DNA of 64,000 nucleotides from a bacterium (GCA_025774245.1 JALGWI010000004.1:1-64000); one strand, 5' to 3'; shown: positions 1-9,952, numbered from the stretch's first letter. Notes: generated from the sequence alone by a model not told the origin. Numbers and translations: made by a program.

Positions 1-413
1 GACAAGTTGTCCGGATCCAGCTCGGCGAGTTCCCTGAACAGCTCCCTCGCTTCCTCCCATCGCTCGGCCGTGTAGAGTTCATCCCCCAGGGATCGGAACT
101 CATCCGGAGCCTCCGCGACGGTCTTGCCTTCGACACGGCGCCTGCGCCGCTCTACCGCACGTTCGGCCATCGCGATCGATTCCTCGCGGTGCCCGTGGGC
201 TCGAAGAGCCCAGGAGGCCTCGAGCATGACGTCCTCGGGTGTCCCGAACCTCCCCGGGATGGCCATCGCCCCCTCGACGACCGTCTCCATCTCCTCCATT
301 CGCCCGAGCGCTACGAGCGCCCGGGCCTCGCTCGCCCGGATCCAGATCAGATCGGGGTAGATCTCCCGGGCCCTGCGCAGGACCTCGAGTTCCTGTGCGT
401 AGTCCCCGAGCGT
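1..413 (-). pseudogene. Out-of-frame TPR tail of the first Ser/Thr kinase
   Basis: Reading the minus strand as if one copy of the 13-base duplication at 414-439 were absent, translation continues smoothly into TPR-like sequence (…AAHTLGDYAQELEVLRRA…, later RWEEARELFRELAELDP) and stays open to the window edge. In the existing frame this DNA encodes only Arg/Gly-rich sequence typical of a wrong frame. The tail therefore belonged to the kinase gene upstream and is now disconnected from it, unless the duplication is a sequencing or assembly error. The true 3' end lies outside the window. Confidence 0.75.
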
Positions 414-2466
414 GTGCGCGGCGTTTGTGCGCGGCGTTTGCCGCCACCCCGAATCCCCAGGAGTGAACGTAGAGCGAGGCGTTGGCGTCCGTGCTGCTCA
501 CCCCGCCGATCGCGTCGATGGCCTCCTGGGGACGGTTGAGGGCGACGGCCGTGAGGGAGATCAGGTATTTGATGAGGCCGCTCTGGGGCGCTGCGAGCTC
601 CATCTGCCGAAGGAGCCTCAGGCCCTCGACGTCGTCGCCCCTGTGTGCCGCCGTGAGCTGGTCGACGTAGAGCCTCTCACTGGGGGTGAGTCGCTCCCGC
701 ATGCCGATCAGAATCTGGAGCACGGAGTCGGACTGCGCATGCCTGCCCTGATTCCCGTAGCTGTAGAACATCAAGACGAGAGGGGCGACGAAGGTGGAGT
801 CGAGCTCGGCCGCCCGCCTGAAGTGGGCGCACGCCGCGTCGTAGTCGGTGCCGAACAGCGGCCGTCCCGCCAGGGCCTCGCGGTATGCCTCGTACACCGG
901 TGGGCGCGAAGACACTCCCGTGCCGATGACCGGCTCGACGTAGGCCGCGACGGCCCCCATCACCCTCGACCGAAGGTGCTCGAGCGCGGAGGCGGGCGTG
1001 TCCTTGGGGCCTCCGATCGCCGGGAGCGCGTGGACGAGCCTTCCCTCGCTGACGTCGGTGATCCGGGTCTGGATCTTGAGGCTGTCGGCCTGGAGGTAGT
1101 AGGCGCCGGTGACGACGATCGCTCCTCCGGTCTCGCGCGCGATCGCCGCGATGTTGGGCGGGACGGCCCCCGTGCCGCCCCTGGCCCCCGCCGACGATGC
1201 TGCCAGCTCCGCCGACACCTCGGCGACGCGGACGATGCCGGTCTCGTCGAGGCCCTCCGCGATCCAGTCCGCGGCCATCTGCCCCACGGGGTCGAGTGTC
1301 TCGTCGCCCGTCCGGTTCTCGAACGGCGCGACGGCGACGGTGCGCGAGTCAAGCTCCGGCGCCCCGTCCCCGATCATGGAGATCGCCACGAGCGCGACGA
1401 CCACCGCGGCCGCTCCGATCGCGGCGCCGGTGAGCCAGATGCGTCGGGTCCGCCGCGCGGTCAGGCCCGGAAGCGGTGTGTCGGTCACCCCCGCGATCGC
1501 CGCCCCGGACGGCCCGAGCGTCTGCTCGAGCACGGCCTCGACTCTCCTCGCGACCGCCTCCTCGATGCCCGCCCCGACGCCCTCTGCCGGTCGCGGCGTT
1601 GCTCCGGGGGGCGGAGTGCCGGTCGTCACCGGGATGTCCGTCCTGGAGGACTCGAGGGTCCGTCTGAGCGCGCGGAGGTCGGCGGCCGCCTCCTCGATGT
1701 GCTGGTAGCGCTCGTCGAGACGCTTTGTCATCGCCTTTCGGATGATCCGCTCGAGCTCGAGCGGCACACCGGTGCGAAGGCCCGTGATCGGCTCGGGCTC
1801 GTCGTTCAGGATCGAGAAGATGACGGCCTGCTCGTGATCGCCTCCGAAAGGGCGCCGTCCCGTGATCATCTCGTAGAGCATCGCACCGAACGACCAGACG
1901 TCGGTCCTCCGATCGACCTTCTCGCCCCTGCTCTGCTCCGGCGACATGTACGCGACCGTGCCGGTCGTCGCCCCGGGCTTCGTCAGCTGCGTCGCGGCCG
2001 CCGACTTGGCAAGCCCGAAGTCCATGACCTTCGGACGTCCCTCGAGCGTGAGGAGGACATTCGCGGGCTTGACGTCGCGGTGGACGATGCCCTTCGCGTG
2101 CGCGGCTGAGAGACCCTCGGCGGCCCGGATCGCCACGTCGATCGCTTCGGTGATCCGCATCGGGCCGCGCGCGAGCCTGTCGCTCAGGCTTCCCCCTTCG
2201 ACGAGGGCCATCGCTATGAACGTGCGGCCCTCCGCCTCGTCGATCTCGTAGATCGTGCAGATGGCGGGGTGGCTGAGTTGAGCGGCGGCCCGCGCCTCGT
2301 GCATGAACCGCGCCTTGGCCTCGGCGTCGCGGGCCCACTCGTGCGGCAGGAACTTGAGCGCCACCTCGCGGGTGAGCTTCGTGTCCTCGGCCCGGTAGAC
2401 GACGCCCATGCCGCCTTCGCCGATCTTCTCGATGATCCTGTAGTGGGAGATGGTCCTGCCGATCAT
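100..2466 (-). CDS. Membrane-anchored Ser/Thr protein kinase, TPR tail frameshifted
   Basis: Hanks-type kinase, predicted to phosphorylate Ser/Thr on unknown partners. Residues 8-270 hold the kinase fold: glycine loop GEGGMG, Lys38, catalytic HRDVKPAN with Asp131, and DFG at about 149. A Pro-rich linker follows, then one membrane segment at about 344-365, so the kinase is cytoplasmic and the rest is outside. The segment after it (TVAVAPFENRTGD onward) resembles the TolB-N/FlgO-like module that precedes TPRs in many such kinases. TPR-like repeats follow until the frame breaks at the 13-base duplication (414-439). ATG is preceded by GAGAGGACC. A paralogue lies at 7506-9737. The shortened protein keeps all kinase residues and may still be active. 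Substrate unknown. Confidence 0.85.
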   Translation of the reverse strand: MIGRTISHYRIIEKIGEGGMGVVYRAEDTKLTREVALKFLPHEWARDAEAKARFMHEARAAAQLSHPAICTIYEIDEAEGRTFIAMALVEGGSLSDRLARGPMRITEAIDVAIRAAEGLSAAHAKGIVHRDVKPANVLLTLEGRPKVMDFGLAKSAAATQLTKPGATTGTVAYMSPEQSRGEKVDRRTDVWSFGAMLYEMITGRRPFGGDHEQAVIFSILNDEPEPITGLRTGVPLELERIIRKAMTKRLDERYQHIEEAAADLRALRRTLESSRTDIPVTTGTPPPGATPRPAEGVGAGIEEAVARRVEAVLEQTLGPSGAAIAGVTDTPLPGLTARRTRRIWLTGAAIGAAAVVVALVAISMIGDGAPELDSRTVAVAPFENRTGDETLDPVGQMAADWIAEGLDETGIVRVAEVSAELAASSAGARGGTGAVPPNIAAIARETGGAIVVTGAYYLQADSLKIQTRITDVSEGRLVHALPAIGGPKDTPASALEHLRSRVMGAVAAYVEPVIGTGVSSRPPVYEAYREALAGRPLFGTDYDAACAHFRRAAELDSTFVAPLVLMFYSYGNQGRHAQSDSVLQILIGMRERLTPSERLYVDQLTAAHRGDDVEGLRLLRQMELAAPQSGLIKYLISLTAVALNRPQEAIDAIGGVSSTDANASLYVHSWGFGVAANAAHKRRAHARGLRTGTRGPAQGPGDLPRSDLDPGERGPGARSARANGGDGDGRRGGDGHPGEVRDTRGRHARGLLGSSSPRAPRGIDRDGRTCGRAAQAPCRRQDRRGGSG
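414..439. repeat. 13-bp perfect tandem duplication causing a frameshift
   Basis: GTGCGCGGCGTTT occurs twice in direct succession (414-426 and 427-439). Thirteen is not a multiple of three. Removing one copy rejoins the TPR region of the kinase gene in frame. It could be a recent slippage mutation, a phase-variable switch or an assembly artefact. Confidence 0.9.
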
Positions 2467-2752
2467 GCGCGGTCCTCTCGACGGGGTCGTCGGCGCCTCG
2501 GCTCGATCCCGGACGGCGCCATTGTAGCGCCGTCACCGTCGGAGGCATAGGGAGTTCTGCGACGCCCGGGGGGGGGCGCGCGATTCCCTCGGGGTTGGTC
2601 ATGTGCTGGGGAGGAGTGCCGTTGTATACTGGGGCTCGGCGCTCCGTCGGCAGTGACGTGGAGCGCCGGGCACACAGAGCACGACCGGCTGCAACGGATC
2701 TGTTCTTCCGGAGGCGGGGCCCACTCCGCCGCCCGAAAGGGGAGGGACTCAC

Positions 2753-4417
2753 ATGCTCGTCAGACGAATCACGGTGATCGGCGGAGTCATCCTGGTAGCT
2801 GTGTTGTTCGTGGGCGGCCGGGGGTTCCTGGATGCACCCGGCTCGGCAGCAGCGTCGGTTCCGGGGGAGACGCTGGCTGATCTGCTGGCCGGGACAGAGG
2901 CCGGCGAGACGGCCCGGGTGTGTATCGAATGCCACAGCGAGACGACGCCGAAGCTCGTGGAGTCTTGGGCAAGGTCGAAGCACGCACCAGGGGGCATAGA
3001 CTGCCTGGCCTGCCACGGGGCGAAGGATGGGGATTGGGACCTCACGCCGCACTACCAGGGGCTGACGATCGCCAGCCACCCCACGGCCGGCGACTGCGCG
3101 CGCTGCCACGAGCAGCAGTACGAGGAGTTCAGCCGGAGCAAGCACTCGGCGCTGTCGATGATCTTCTTCTCCACGTCGTTCGACAGAAACGTCTTCGAAC
3201 CGACCATCGCAACCAAGCACGGGTGCCAGCAGTGCCACAACATCGGGCACTTCTGGCCCGACCGGAGCGTGGGGGAGTGCGACGCGTGCCACGCTAAGCA
3301 CTCCTTCGACGTCGCCGTCGCCCGCAACCCCTACACGTGCGGGGAGTGCCACGTCGGCCCGGACCATCCGCACATCGAGATCTGGGAGGAGTCGAAGCAC
3401 GGCAACGTCTTCATGAGCAACATGCGCAACTGGGAGAACCTGGGGTACGAAGCCGCCGAGGGCAAGCCGCCGCCCCTCGACGCGCCGACGTGCACGACGT
3501 GCCACATGGACGCGACGGTCGACCTGCCGATGACGCACGACGTCGGCTCGCGGCTGGCGCTGGAGACACAATCCCCCTGGACGATCCGCACGACGGAAGC
3601 GTGGGGAGGCGGGTTCTCCTGGGGCGAGAAGCGCGAGAACATGGCGTCGTCCTGCCTCCAGTGCCACGCGCAGCCCTCGGTGGATCGCTACCTGCTCGAG
3701 GGAGACCTGGCAGCGTTCCAGTACAACGAGATCTACCGTGAGGCCAGGCGCTGGCTGGACGCCATGGACGAGGCGGGGGTCATCCTGACGCCGGGCTTTG
3801 AGGGTCTGGCGCCGTTCGGGGTGGCGGGCTACGACGAGGTTCCGGAGGGGATCGCCTACCACATCTGGCACCACGAGGGGCGGCGGTACCGCCACGGGGC
3901 GCTGATGATGGGCGCCGACTACACGCAGTGGCACGGCATCTGGGACCTGCAGGAGGACCTGGTGGAGATGATCCGTTACGCCGCGGAGCACGGGCTTCCG
4001 GAGGCGGAGGCCTGGATGGCGTCGGACGATCCCGCCAAGTTCTGGCTCTACCCGTTCTTCGATCTGCCCGGCTCCGTCTGGGGCGTCGACGCAATCGCCT
4101 ATCGCATGGGGGATGACTGGACGACCGGGCTCTGGATGAACCGGAACGGCCGGGAGGGTCTCGACGCCTATTGGGACGCTGCGCGGGCCAACGTGCAGGC
4201 GCTCCACGAGGCCGGTCTCCTCACGGACGACCAGTGGGAGCAGTGCGAGGAGCTCTACGAGAACCGCGAATTCGAGAACGGGAACGTCTTCCCGCTTCCC
4301 GATCTCTTCCAGGTACACATGGACGGGAAGGCCGCCGACGCCCGGGCGGCGAACGAGTACGGAGCAGGTCTGGTGCTCCCTCGGGGAGGCGGATGGACGT
4401 ACACGCCGGACAAGTAG
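2753..4417 (+). CDS. Octaheme cytochrome c, hydroxylamine oxidoreductase (HAO)-like
   Basis: Secreted multiheme cytochrome of 554 residues with an N-terminal signal/anchor helix (about 5-25). Eight CxxCH haem sites start at Cys57, 84, 115, 158, 176, 196, 247 and 301, the count found in the HAO family. In HAO a Tyr in the C-terminal region cross-links the catalytic P460 haem of the neighbouring subunit. Here GADYTQWHG, with Tyr390 after the last haem, is the best candidate, by inference. HAO relatives oxidise hydroxylamine or hydrazine, or act reductively on nitrite, so the direction cannot be told from sequence. No quinone-linked partner or tetrahaem cytochrome is adjacent; the gene stands alone with its own SD (AAGGGGAGGG) and terminator. 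Other octahaem families such as tetrathionate reductase remain possible. Confidence 0.85.
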   Translation: MLVRRITVIGGVILVAVLFVGGRGFLDAPGSAAASVPGETLADLLAGTEAGETARVCIECHSETTPKLVESWARSKHAPGGIDCLACHGAKDGDWDLTPHYQGLTIASHPTAGDCARCHEQQYEEFSRSKHSALSMIFFSTSFDRNVFEPTIATKHGCQQCHNIGHFWPDRSVGECDACHAKHSFDVAVARNPYTCGECHVGPDHPHIEIWEESKHGNVFMSNMRNWENLGYEAAEGKPPPLDAPTCTTCHMDATVDLPMTHDVGSRLALETQSPWTIRTTEAWGGGFSWGEKRENMASSCLQCHAQPSVDRYLLEGDLAAFQYNEIYREARRWLDAMDEAGVILTPGFEGLAPFGVAGYDEVPEGIAYHIWHHEGRRYRHGALMMGADYTQWHGIWDLQEDLVEMIRYAAEHGLPEAEAWMASDDPAKFWLYPFFDLPGSVWGVDAIAYRMGDDWTTGLWMNRNGREGLDAYWDAARANVQALHEAGLLTDDQWEQCEELYENREFENGNVFPLPDLFQVHMDGKAADARAANEYGAGLVLPRGGGWTYTPDK

Positions 4418-4469
4418 ACCCAGGAGTCTCGGGTCGAGCCGTTGTCGTCACAAGGAGTTGGAAAGAAGG

Positions 4470-4495
4470 GAGCCCGGTCTGTCGAGGCCGGGCTC
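4470..4495 (+). terminator. Stem-loop terminator after the octaheme cytochrome
   Basis: GAGCCCGG (4470-4477) pairs perfectly with CCGGGCTC (4488-4495) around a 10-base loop, 52 bases after the stop codon. It lies between convergent genes and has only a weak T tract, so it may serve both directions. Confidence 0.6.
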
Positions 4496-4534
4496 CAGTC
4501 GTCTTCCGTGTGCTGGCGCGCACCGATCTTCCGC

Positions 4535-6634
4535 TCACCTGCCGCAGCCGACGTCCCACGCACCGATGAGTCCGCAACCGGGACTGTTCGCGGTGGCGCA
4601 CGGCGACGCTGCGTCGAGCGTGAGATCGCCGCCGGCCTCGTTACAGAAGAGGGGATCCTCGCTCATGTTGCCGGCGGTCTGGTCCTGGCCGGCGATGCAC
4701 CCGACCCAGTCGCCGCCGGCGTTGCCGTAGACGTCGCAGCAGATCAGCGAGGGGTCGCTGCTCGGGTCCGCGCAGTAGATCGCTTCTCCGCCGGTGCTGG
4801 ATGCGATGATCGTGTGACCGATCGTCGGTGAAGCGTCGTCGAGGGCCAGCCCGCCGCCGACTCCGGCCCAGTTCGCCGCGAAGGTGCAGTTCTGGAGGGA
4901 GAAGCCGGAAGCTTCGTCGCTGGCATAGAGCCCGCCCCCGGATTCGGCGAGGTTCCCGACGAACGTGCAGTAGGTGAGCGTGGGAGACGAGCCGTCGGTC
5001 TCCATTCCCCCGCCGCTCTGGGCCGAGTTGACCAAGAACGTGCAGCCGGTGAGCGTCGCGGGGGAGTAGTTGTCATCGAGGAAGAGCCCGGCGCCCCTCC
5101 CGGGGGTGTCGTTCTCCGAAAACGTGCAGTTCGTCAGTATCGGCGCGTAGGAGTACTGACACTGCATCCCGCCACCGCCGTAGGCGTCTGCGGTGTTGTC
5201 GGAGAATGTGCAGTCCGTCAACAGGGGTGTGGAACCCACGCAGGAGAACCCGCCCCCGGCGTAGCCGGCGTTGTTGTCGGAGAACTCGCATCCCGTGAGA
5301 ATCGGAGACGCATCGTCACACCACAGCCCTCCGCCGTCGCTCCCGCATGAGTTGCCCGTGAACTCACAGCCCGTGAGGATCGGAGAAGATGCGGCGCATC
5401 GCACTCCACCTCCGTGTCCGCTCTCGCACCAGTTCTGTGTGAACTCGCAGTTCGTGAGGATGGGGGAGAGCTCGTCGAACCACATCGCTCCGCCCTCGTC
5501 GCCGCTCGAGTTCCCTGTGAACGTCGAGCCGGTGGCGATGACGGATCCCTGCTCGGAGTTCATCGCGCCGCCGTGCCTGGTGGCTGAGTTGTCGGAGAAG
5601 GTGCAGCTCGTGAGAGTGATCGACGAGTTCCATCCGTAGATCGCTCCTCCGTCGCGTTCCGAGGTGTTTCCCGGGAAGTCGCAGCCCACCAGCGTGGGAG
5701 TTGAGTCGAAGAAGTGCAGGGCGCCACCTTCTTCCCTGGCCGTGTTCCCGGTGAACGTGCAGCCCGTGATCACCGAAGAGGACACGTCGAAGTAGATCGC
5801 TCCCCCCCAGTAGTAGGCGTGACTATTCGAAAACGTGCAGTTCATGATGGTCGGTGACGTCCCGTCGCAGAAAATCGTGCCGCCGTCGACGTCGGTGTAT
5901 CCGTTGGTGATCGTGAGACCGTCGATGACGGTGTCGGCGCCCTCTCCTTCGTCGATGTGCGCGAACCGGCCGACTCCCTCGCAGTCGATCGTGACGGACC
6001 TGGCGCCCCCGCCGCTTCTGAGGACGACGGCCTTCCCCTCGAAGTCGAGATCCCTGTTCCCGAGCCCGTTGTAGATGCCGGGTAGCACCTCGACGGTGTC
6101 GCTCTCAGCCACCGCGCCGAGCGCGTAGCCGATCGTCCTCAGGGGCGCCGCCAGCGGGCCGCCGCCGGGAGTGTCGATCCCGGTCGCGTCGTCGACGTAG
6201 AGGATCGTGAACAGAACGGTGACGGACGCCGCGTCCTCGAACGAGTCGTTTGATCTGTCGGCGGCCGAGATCTCCACGGTCCCGCCGGCCGGTACCGACG
6301 TCGGTGCCGTGTACGTCGCGGGATTGCCCTGCGTGATCGTCCCCTTCTCGGCGTCGCCGCCGAGGACGCCGTCGACAGACCAGTCGCACGCGGGGGTGCC
6401 GTTCCTGGCGTAGGTGTACGCTGCGTCGATCTCGACGGTCTGCGTGACCTGGACCTGCGACTGGCTCAGGGTGATCTCGATGCCGTCGGGTCCCGCTGGC
6501 CCGCTGCTGTCCGAGCTGCAGCCGGGGAGCAGGGTCACGGCGAGGAGGAGCCCTGCTGTGAGGGCGGCCGTGGTTCGAGCGACGGGTCTTGCGAGTTCGC
6601 GTCTCGGGTGGGTCCCTGTCGAAGCCCGGGGCAT
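4535..6634 (-). CDS. Lipoprotein with Pmp-like parallel beta-helix repeats
   Basis: 699 residues. The start is taken at ATG 6634 because GGAGG lies just upstream; the longer open frame lacks an SD. A hydrophobic signal ends in a lipobox (LLPGC), so the protein is probably lipidated. An Ig-like segment precedes YVDDATGIDTPGGG, a DUF1565-like entry into a right-handed beta-helix. The body is about fifteen coils of roughly 24 residues, each like LTxCxFxxNxAxxxGGGxxC. They combine the FxxN and GGA/GGG elements known from chlamydial Pmp proteins. The C-terminus closes with a DPLFC…SPC segment shared with 10388-11794, 39452-40861 and 41190-42359. It has no FlgD sorting domain, unlike 39452-40861. 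Likely a surface adhesin or scaffold; no catalytic motif seen. Confidence 0.8.
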   Translation of the reverse strand: MPRASTGTHPRRELARPVARTTAALTAGLLLAVTLLPGCSSDSSGPAGPDGIEITLSQSQVQVTQTVEIDAAYTYARNGTPACDWSVDGVLGGDAEKGTITQGNPATYTAPTSVPAGGTVEISAADRSNDSFEDAASVTVLFTILYVDDATGIDTPGGGPLAAPLRTIGYALGAVAESDTVEVLPGIYNGLGNRDLDFEGKAVVLRSGGGARSVTIDCEGVGRFAHIDEGEGADTVIDGLTITNGYTDVDGGTIFCDGTSPTIMNCTFSNSHAYYWGGAIYFDVSSSVITGCTFTGNTAREEGGALHFFDSTPTLVGCDFPGNTSERDGGAIYGWNSSITLTSCTFSDNSATRHGGAMNSEQGSVIATGSTFTGNSSGDEGGAMWFDELSPILTNCEFTQNWCESGHGGGVRCAASSPILTGCEFTGNSCGSDGGGLWCDDASPILTGCEFSDNNAGYAGGGFSCVGSTPLLTDCTFSDNTADAYGGGGMQCQYSYAPILTNCTFSENDTPGRGAGLFLDDNYSPATLTGCTFLVNSAQSGGGMETDGSSPTLTYCTFVGNLAESGGGLYASDEASGFSLQNCTFAANWAGVGGGLALDDASPTIGHTIIASSTGGEAIYCADPSSDPSLICCDVYGNAGGDWVGCIAGQDQTAGNMSEDPLFCNEAGGDLTLDAASPCATANSPGCGLIGAWDVGCGR

Positions 6635-6996
6635 CGCTTCCTCCAGTCCTTTTTGCGGCGACGCCGCTCTTCCGCGTCGCCTCTGCGGGTAACCTCCATG
6701 GGCCGATCTGGTGCGGCGATTCTCGCACGGAGTGTCGATCGGTTCAAGCTCGGTCGGCTCCGCCCGGGCTTCCCGGCGGGCTCCGCAGTCGCGGACGGTT
6801 CGAGCCCGTGAGCGGAGGATCCTGGCGTTCACGATGACCGCGGGTTCATCAAACTCCGTCACCCGGCCCGGGCGTCCTTCTTGCTGTCTAGCGCGCAGTT
6901 TCAGCGGGCAAGCCGGGTTGTTGCAGAGCGGGCGCACGGTGCCGTCCGCGCGTTCGCGGCCCGTGAGAACGTGTGCACGTGCTCGAGGAGGGTTCC
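6635..6996. other. Divergent intergenic region, nothing definite
   Basis: 362 bases between two divergent genes. I see SD sites at both ends but no convincing -35/-10 pair, repeat or RNA. A GGTTCGAGCC motif near 6798 looks tRNA-like but does not fold into a tRNA. Confidence 0.6.
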
Positions 6997-7455
6997 ATGA
7001 GGAAGAAGACGTTTCTGATCACCGTCGCGATCTTCGGCGCCATCGGGGTCGTGGCGGTCATCGCCGCGCTCGGGATGACGTCGAAGCTCGTCACCGTCAC
7101 AGACGAGTTCTTCTGCGACATGGCGCAGGGCGACTACGACGCCGCCTACTCGCATCTCTCGAGGGAGTTCCACGGCAACACGTCCGTCGACGAACTTCAG
7201 ACGTTCGCGCAGGAGAGCGCGCTCGCCGGCTACTCCAACGCGACGTGGTGGCGGCGCACGATCGAAGGCGACGAGGGTCTTCTCGACGGCGAGATCGAAG
7301 TCGAAGGCGGCGAGTACATCCCCGTCACGATCTGGCTTCTCAAGGAAGGCGACGGCTGGAAGATCCATCAGATCGACTGGGGGACCGACGAGTCGTGCTC
7401 CGAAGAACCGGACACAGACGAGCCGCCGGTGGAGAATGCGACTCCGGGAAGCTAG
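6997..7455 (+). CDS. Small membrane-anchored protein, NTF2-like fold suspected
   Basis: 152 residues from the ATG at 6997, chosen because GAGGAGGG sits directly upstream. An alternative ATG 24 bases earlier has no SD. A basic start (MRKKTF) and one hydrophobic segment (about 5-27) form a signal anchor. The exported domain (about 30-130) has the alternating helix/strand pattern and phrases such as EFFCDMAQGDYDAAY and WKIHQIDW seen in DUF4864/SnoaL-type NTF2-like domains. The tail is acidic and Pro-rich. No catalytic residues can be assigned. The fold call is by resemblance only. The gene converges on the kinase at 7506-9737, 50 bases away. Confidence 0.7.
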   Translation: MRKKTFLITVAIFGAIGVVAVIAALGMTSKLVTVTDEFFCDMAQGDYDAAYSHLSREFHGNTSVDELQTFAQESALAGYSNATWWRRTIEGDEGLLDGEIEVEGGEYIPVTIWLLKEGDGWKIHQIDWGTDESCSEEPDTDEPPVENATPGS

Positions 7456-7505
7456 CTTTCACGAGCATCCCGCGAGCCCCATTCCCCAGTGGGAGATGGT
7501 CTCGC

Positions 7506-9737
7506 TCATAGCTCCGGCAGCCCCATCTTCCTCAGAATGGCGTTGAAACGGGGATCGTCGATGGCGCCCGTGCCCCGAATCGCTTCCGATCGCATGTGCA
7601 TCAACGTGGGGTCGTGCTCCTCGTACGCCTTCTCGAGAGCCGCGAAGCCCTCATCCATGCGCCCCAGCGAGAAGCAGAGGAACGCGAACGGGACTGGCTG
7701 GATGGGAGACTCCTCCCGTGTCCGCCGGATCTGCTCCAGGAGAGCCTGTGCCTCGTCTCTCCTTCCCATCTCGGCCAGGACCGCCCCGATCCAGCAGTCG
7801 AGAATCGAGGTCAGCCCCGTCTCCCGCTTCCTGTCTTCCTCGAAGAGGCGAAGAGCCTCCTCGTGCTCGCCCCGCTCCCAATGCACCCAGGCGAGGATCG
7901 AGTTGACGAACGTGAACCCCGGGTCCATCTCGAGCGCCCGTCTGGCGATCTCCTCCGCCCTGTCGTAGTCTCCGGCCACGATGTAGGTCGCTGCCTGGTT
8001 TCGCAGCCCCACGAGCGACAGTGGATCGAGCTCGTGGGCGCGGTCGATCTCTGCGAGCGCCTCTTCCTGTCTGCCGAGCACCTCGAGGAGGTTGGCGTAC
8101 CAGTTGTGCGCAATAGGGTAGTTCGGGTTGAGAGCGATGGCTCTCTTGAAATGCGCTTCGGCTCCGGTCCAGTCCCAGTGAAGCTCCGCTCTGATGTTGG
8201 CCACCGAGGTGTGCGCCTCGGCGAGGTCGTCGTCGATCTCGAGCGCCTTCCGCGCCGCCTCCTCGGCCTTCGCAAGGGTATCCGCTGGCGGGGCCGCCGC
8301 GTACACGCGGAGACAGATATACGCGTCGGCAATGCCCGAGTAGGCGAGCGCGTAGTCCGGGTCGCGCTCGATCGCCCTCTCGAAGCACTCGATCGCCTTG
8401 AGGAGCCCCGCCTCGTCGCGCTTGTTCCAGAAGTAGCGACCCTGGAGGTACAGGTTGTGCGCCTCGAGGTCCTCCGTGTGTCGCTTGACGAGCCTGTCCT
8501 TCTCGTCGCTCAGCAGTCTGACCCTGAGCTTCCCCACGATCGCGAGCGATATCTCGTCCTGGATCGCGAAGACGTCGTCCAGGTCGCGGTCGAACTTCTC
8601 CGACCAGAGATGGTAACCGTCGCCCGCGTTGATCAGCTGCGCCGTCACGCGGACCCGGTTGCCGGCCTTCCTGACGCTCCCCTCGAGGATCGTGTCGACG
8701 TGGAGCTTCCGACCGATCTCGTGGACGTCGTGGCCCTTGCCGCGGAACTGGAACGCCGCCGTCCTGGCGGCGACGCGGAGGCGGTTGACGCCCGCGAGGG
8801 CGTTCAGAATCTCCTCGGCGATCCCCTCGCAGAAGTACTCCTGATCGGCCTCGGGGCTCATGTCGAGGAAGGGGAGGACCGCGATCGACGGCCGCTCGTC
8901 GGTGGCGCCGCGGCGGGGCGAGCCGGTGGTGTCGCTGGCGCCTTCGAGATCGCGGACCATCTCGCCCGCGTCGCCGTAGCGTCGGGCGGGATCCTTCTCG
9001 AGCGCCCGATCGATGATCTGTTCGACCCCTCTCGGAACGTCGCTTCGGGCGGAGCTTGCGCGCGGGGGCACGTCCTCGAGGATCGCGCGAATGATGGTCT
9101 CCACGCGGTCGCCCGAGAACGGGCGTCTTCCGGTGACCATCTCGTAGAGAACGACGCCGAGCGACCAGAGGTCGGTCCGGCGGTCGACCGTCGCGCCGCG
9201 CGCCTGTTCCGGTGACATGTAGGCAGCGGTTCCGACCGTCGAGCCCGGGGCCGTGAGGTCGGCCGCGTCGGCGATCTTCGCCAGTCCGAAGTCGAGGACC
9301 TTGGCGCGACCCTCGCCCGTCAGCAGGATGTTCGCCGGCTTGATGTCGCGGTGGACGATCCCCCTCCGGTGCGCGGCCTCGAGCGCCCGTGCGACTTCGG
9401 TGGCCGTCGCGAGCGCGTCCTCGAGCGGAATGGGACCGTCGGCGATCTTCTCCTTGAGGCTCGGACCGTCGACGTACTCCATCACGATGAAGGCGTCGCC
9501 TTCGGCCTCCTCGATCTCGTGGATCGTGCAGACGTTGGCGTGATTCAGCGCGGCGGCTGCCTTGGCCTCCTGGAGGAAGCGGGCCCTGGCGGTGTCCGTC
9601 GCGAGCGCGTGCGGCGGCAGGAACTTGAGCGCGACCGTGCGGCCGAGCTTCGTGTCCTCGGCCTTGTAGACGACGCCCATGCCGCCCTCGCCGAGCTTCT
9701 CGAGAATCCTGTAGTGGGAAATGGTCCTGCCGGGCAA
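7506..9737 (-). CDS. Ser/Thr protein kinase with TolB-N/FlgO-like and TPR domains
   Basis: 743 residues. The kinase domain (about 8-270) is complete: GEGGMG loop, Lys38, HRDIKPAN with Asp131, DFGLAK at about 149, and SPEQARG in the activation segment. It is followed directly by a module beginning [15 protein letters not shown] and containing [10 protein letters not shown] and [20 protein letters not shown]. That arrangement is typical of kinases and adenylate cyclases carrying a TolB-N/FlgO-like domain. At least seven TPR units fill the C-terminal half. Unlike the paralogue at 100-2466 there is no membrane segment, so this is probably a soluble signalling hub. The start is TTG at 9737, behind AGGAG. 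The first 45 residues are nearly the same in both kinases. Confidence 0.9.
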   Translation of the reverse strand: MPGRTISHYRILEKLGEGGMGVVYKAEDTKLGRTVALKFLPPHALATDTARARFLQEAKAAAALNHANVCTIHEIEEAEGDAFIVMEYVDGPSLKEKIADGPIPLEDALATATEVARALEAAHRRGIVHRDIKPANILLTGEGRAKVLDFGLAKIADAADLTAPGSTVGTAAYMSPEQARGATVDRRTDLWSLGVVLYEMVTGRRPFSGDRVETIIRAILEDVPPRASSARSDVPRGVEQIIDRALEKDPARRYGDAGEMVRDLEGASDTTGSPRRGATDERPSIAVLPFLDMSPEADQEYFCEGIAEEILNALAGVNRLRVAARTAAFQFRGKGHDVHEIGRKLHVDTILEGSVRKAGNRVRVTAQLINAGDGYHLWSEKFDRDLDDVFAIQDEISLAIVGKLRVRLLSDEKDRLVKRHTEDLEAHNLYLQGRYFWNKRDEAGLLKAIECFERAIERDPDYALAYSGIADAYICLRVYAAAPPADTLAKAEEAARKALEIDDDLAEAHTSVANIRAELHWDWTGAEAHFKRAIALNPNYPIAHNWYANLLEVLGRQEEALAEIDRAHELDPLSLVGLRNQAATYIVAGDYDRAEEIARRALEMDPGFTFVNSILAWVHWERGEHEEALRLFEEDRKRETGLTSILDCWIGAVLAEMGRRDEAQALLEQIRRTREESPIQPVPFAFLCFSLGRMDEGFAALEKAYEEHDPTLMHMRSEAIRGTGAIDDPRFNAILRKMGLPEL

Positions 9738-9952
9738 GCGTAGCTCCTAAGCTGGGCGGACAGTCAGACGGTTTGGGCCGGATTCACCGCCATTGTAGAG
9801 GGCCCACGGACCGATTGCCAGGGGTTCCCTTGGCCAGGGGCGTCTGGGATTCGGAGCCTAGATCTGTCTGCTGCGGCGCTGCAGCAGCGGGACGGACGCT
9901 TGGCGCCAAGGGCGCGGTCAGCCTGCCCAGGTTCGGAGACGACGGAATGTCC

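Noticed and set aside
2595-2630. Promoter TTGGTC…TATACT before the cytochrome gene
   Set aside because: The spacing is 24 bases and no acceptable -35 lies 16-18 bases from TATACT.
1349-4318. Minus-strand open frame of 989 codons across the cytochrome gene
   Set aside because: It is the shadow of the octaheme cytochrome and kinase in a high-GC genome; the plus-strand frame has eight CxxCH motifs, a signal peptide and an SD.
6756-6815. tRNA-like stretch with GGTTCGAGCC and partly complementary ends (CTCCGCC / AGCGGAG)
   Set aside because: Only about 60 bases long, with no D arm or anticodon stem, and one mismatch in the T stem.
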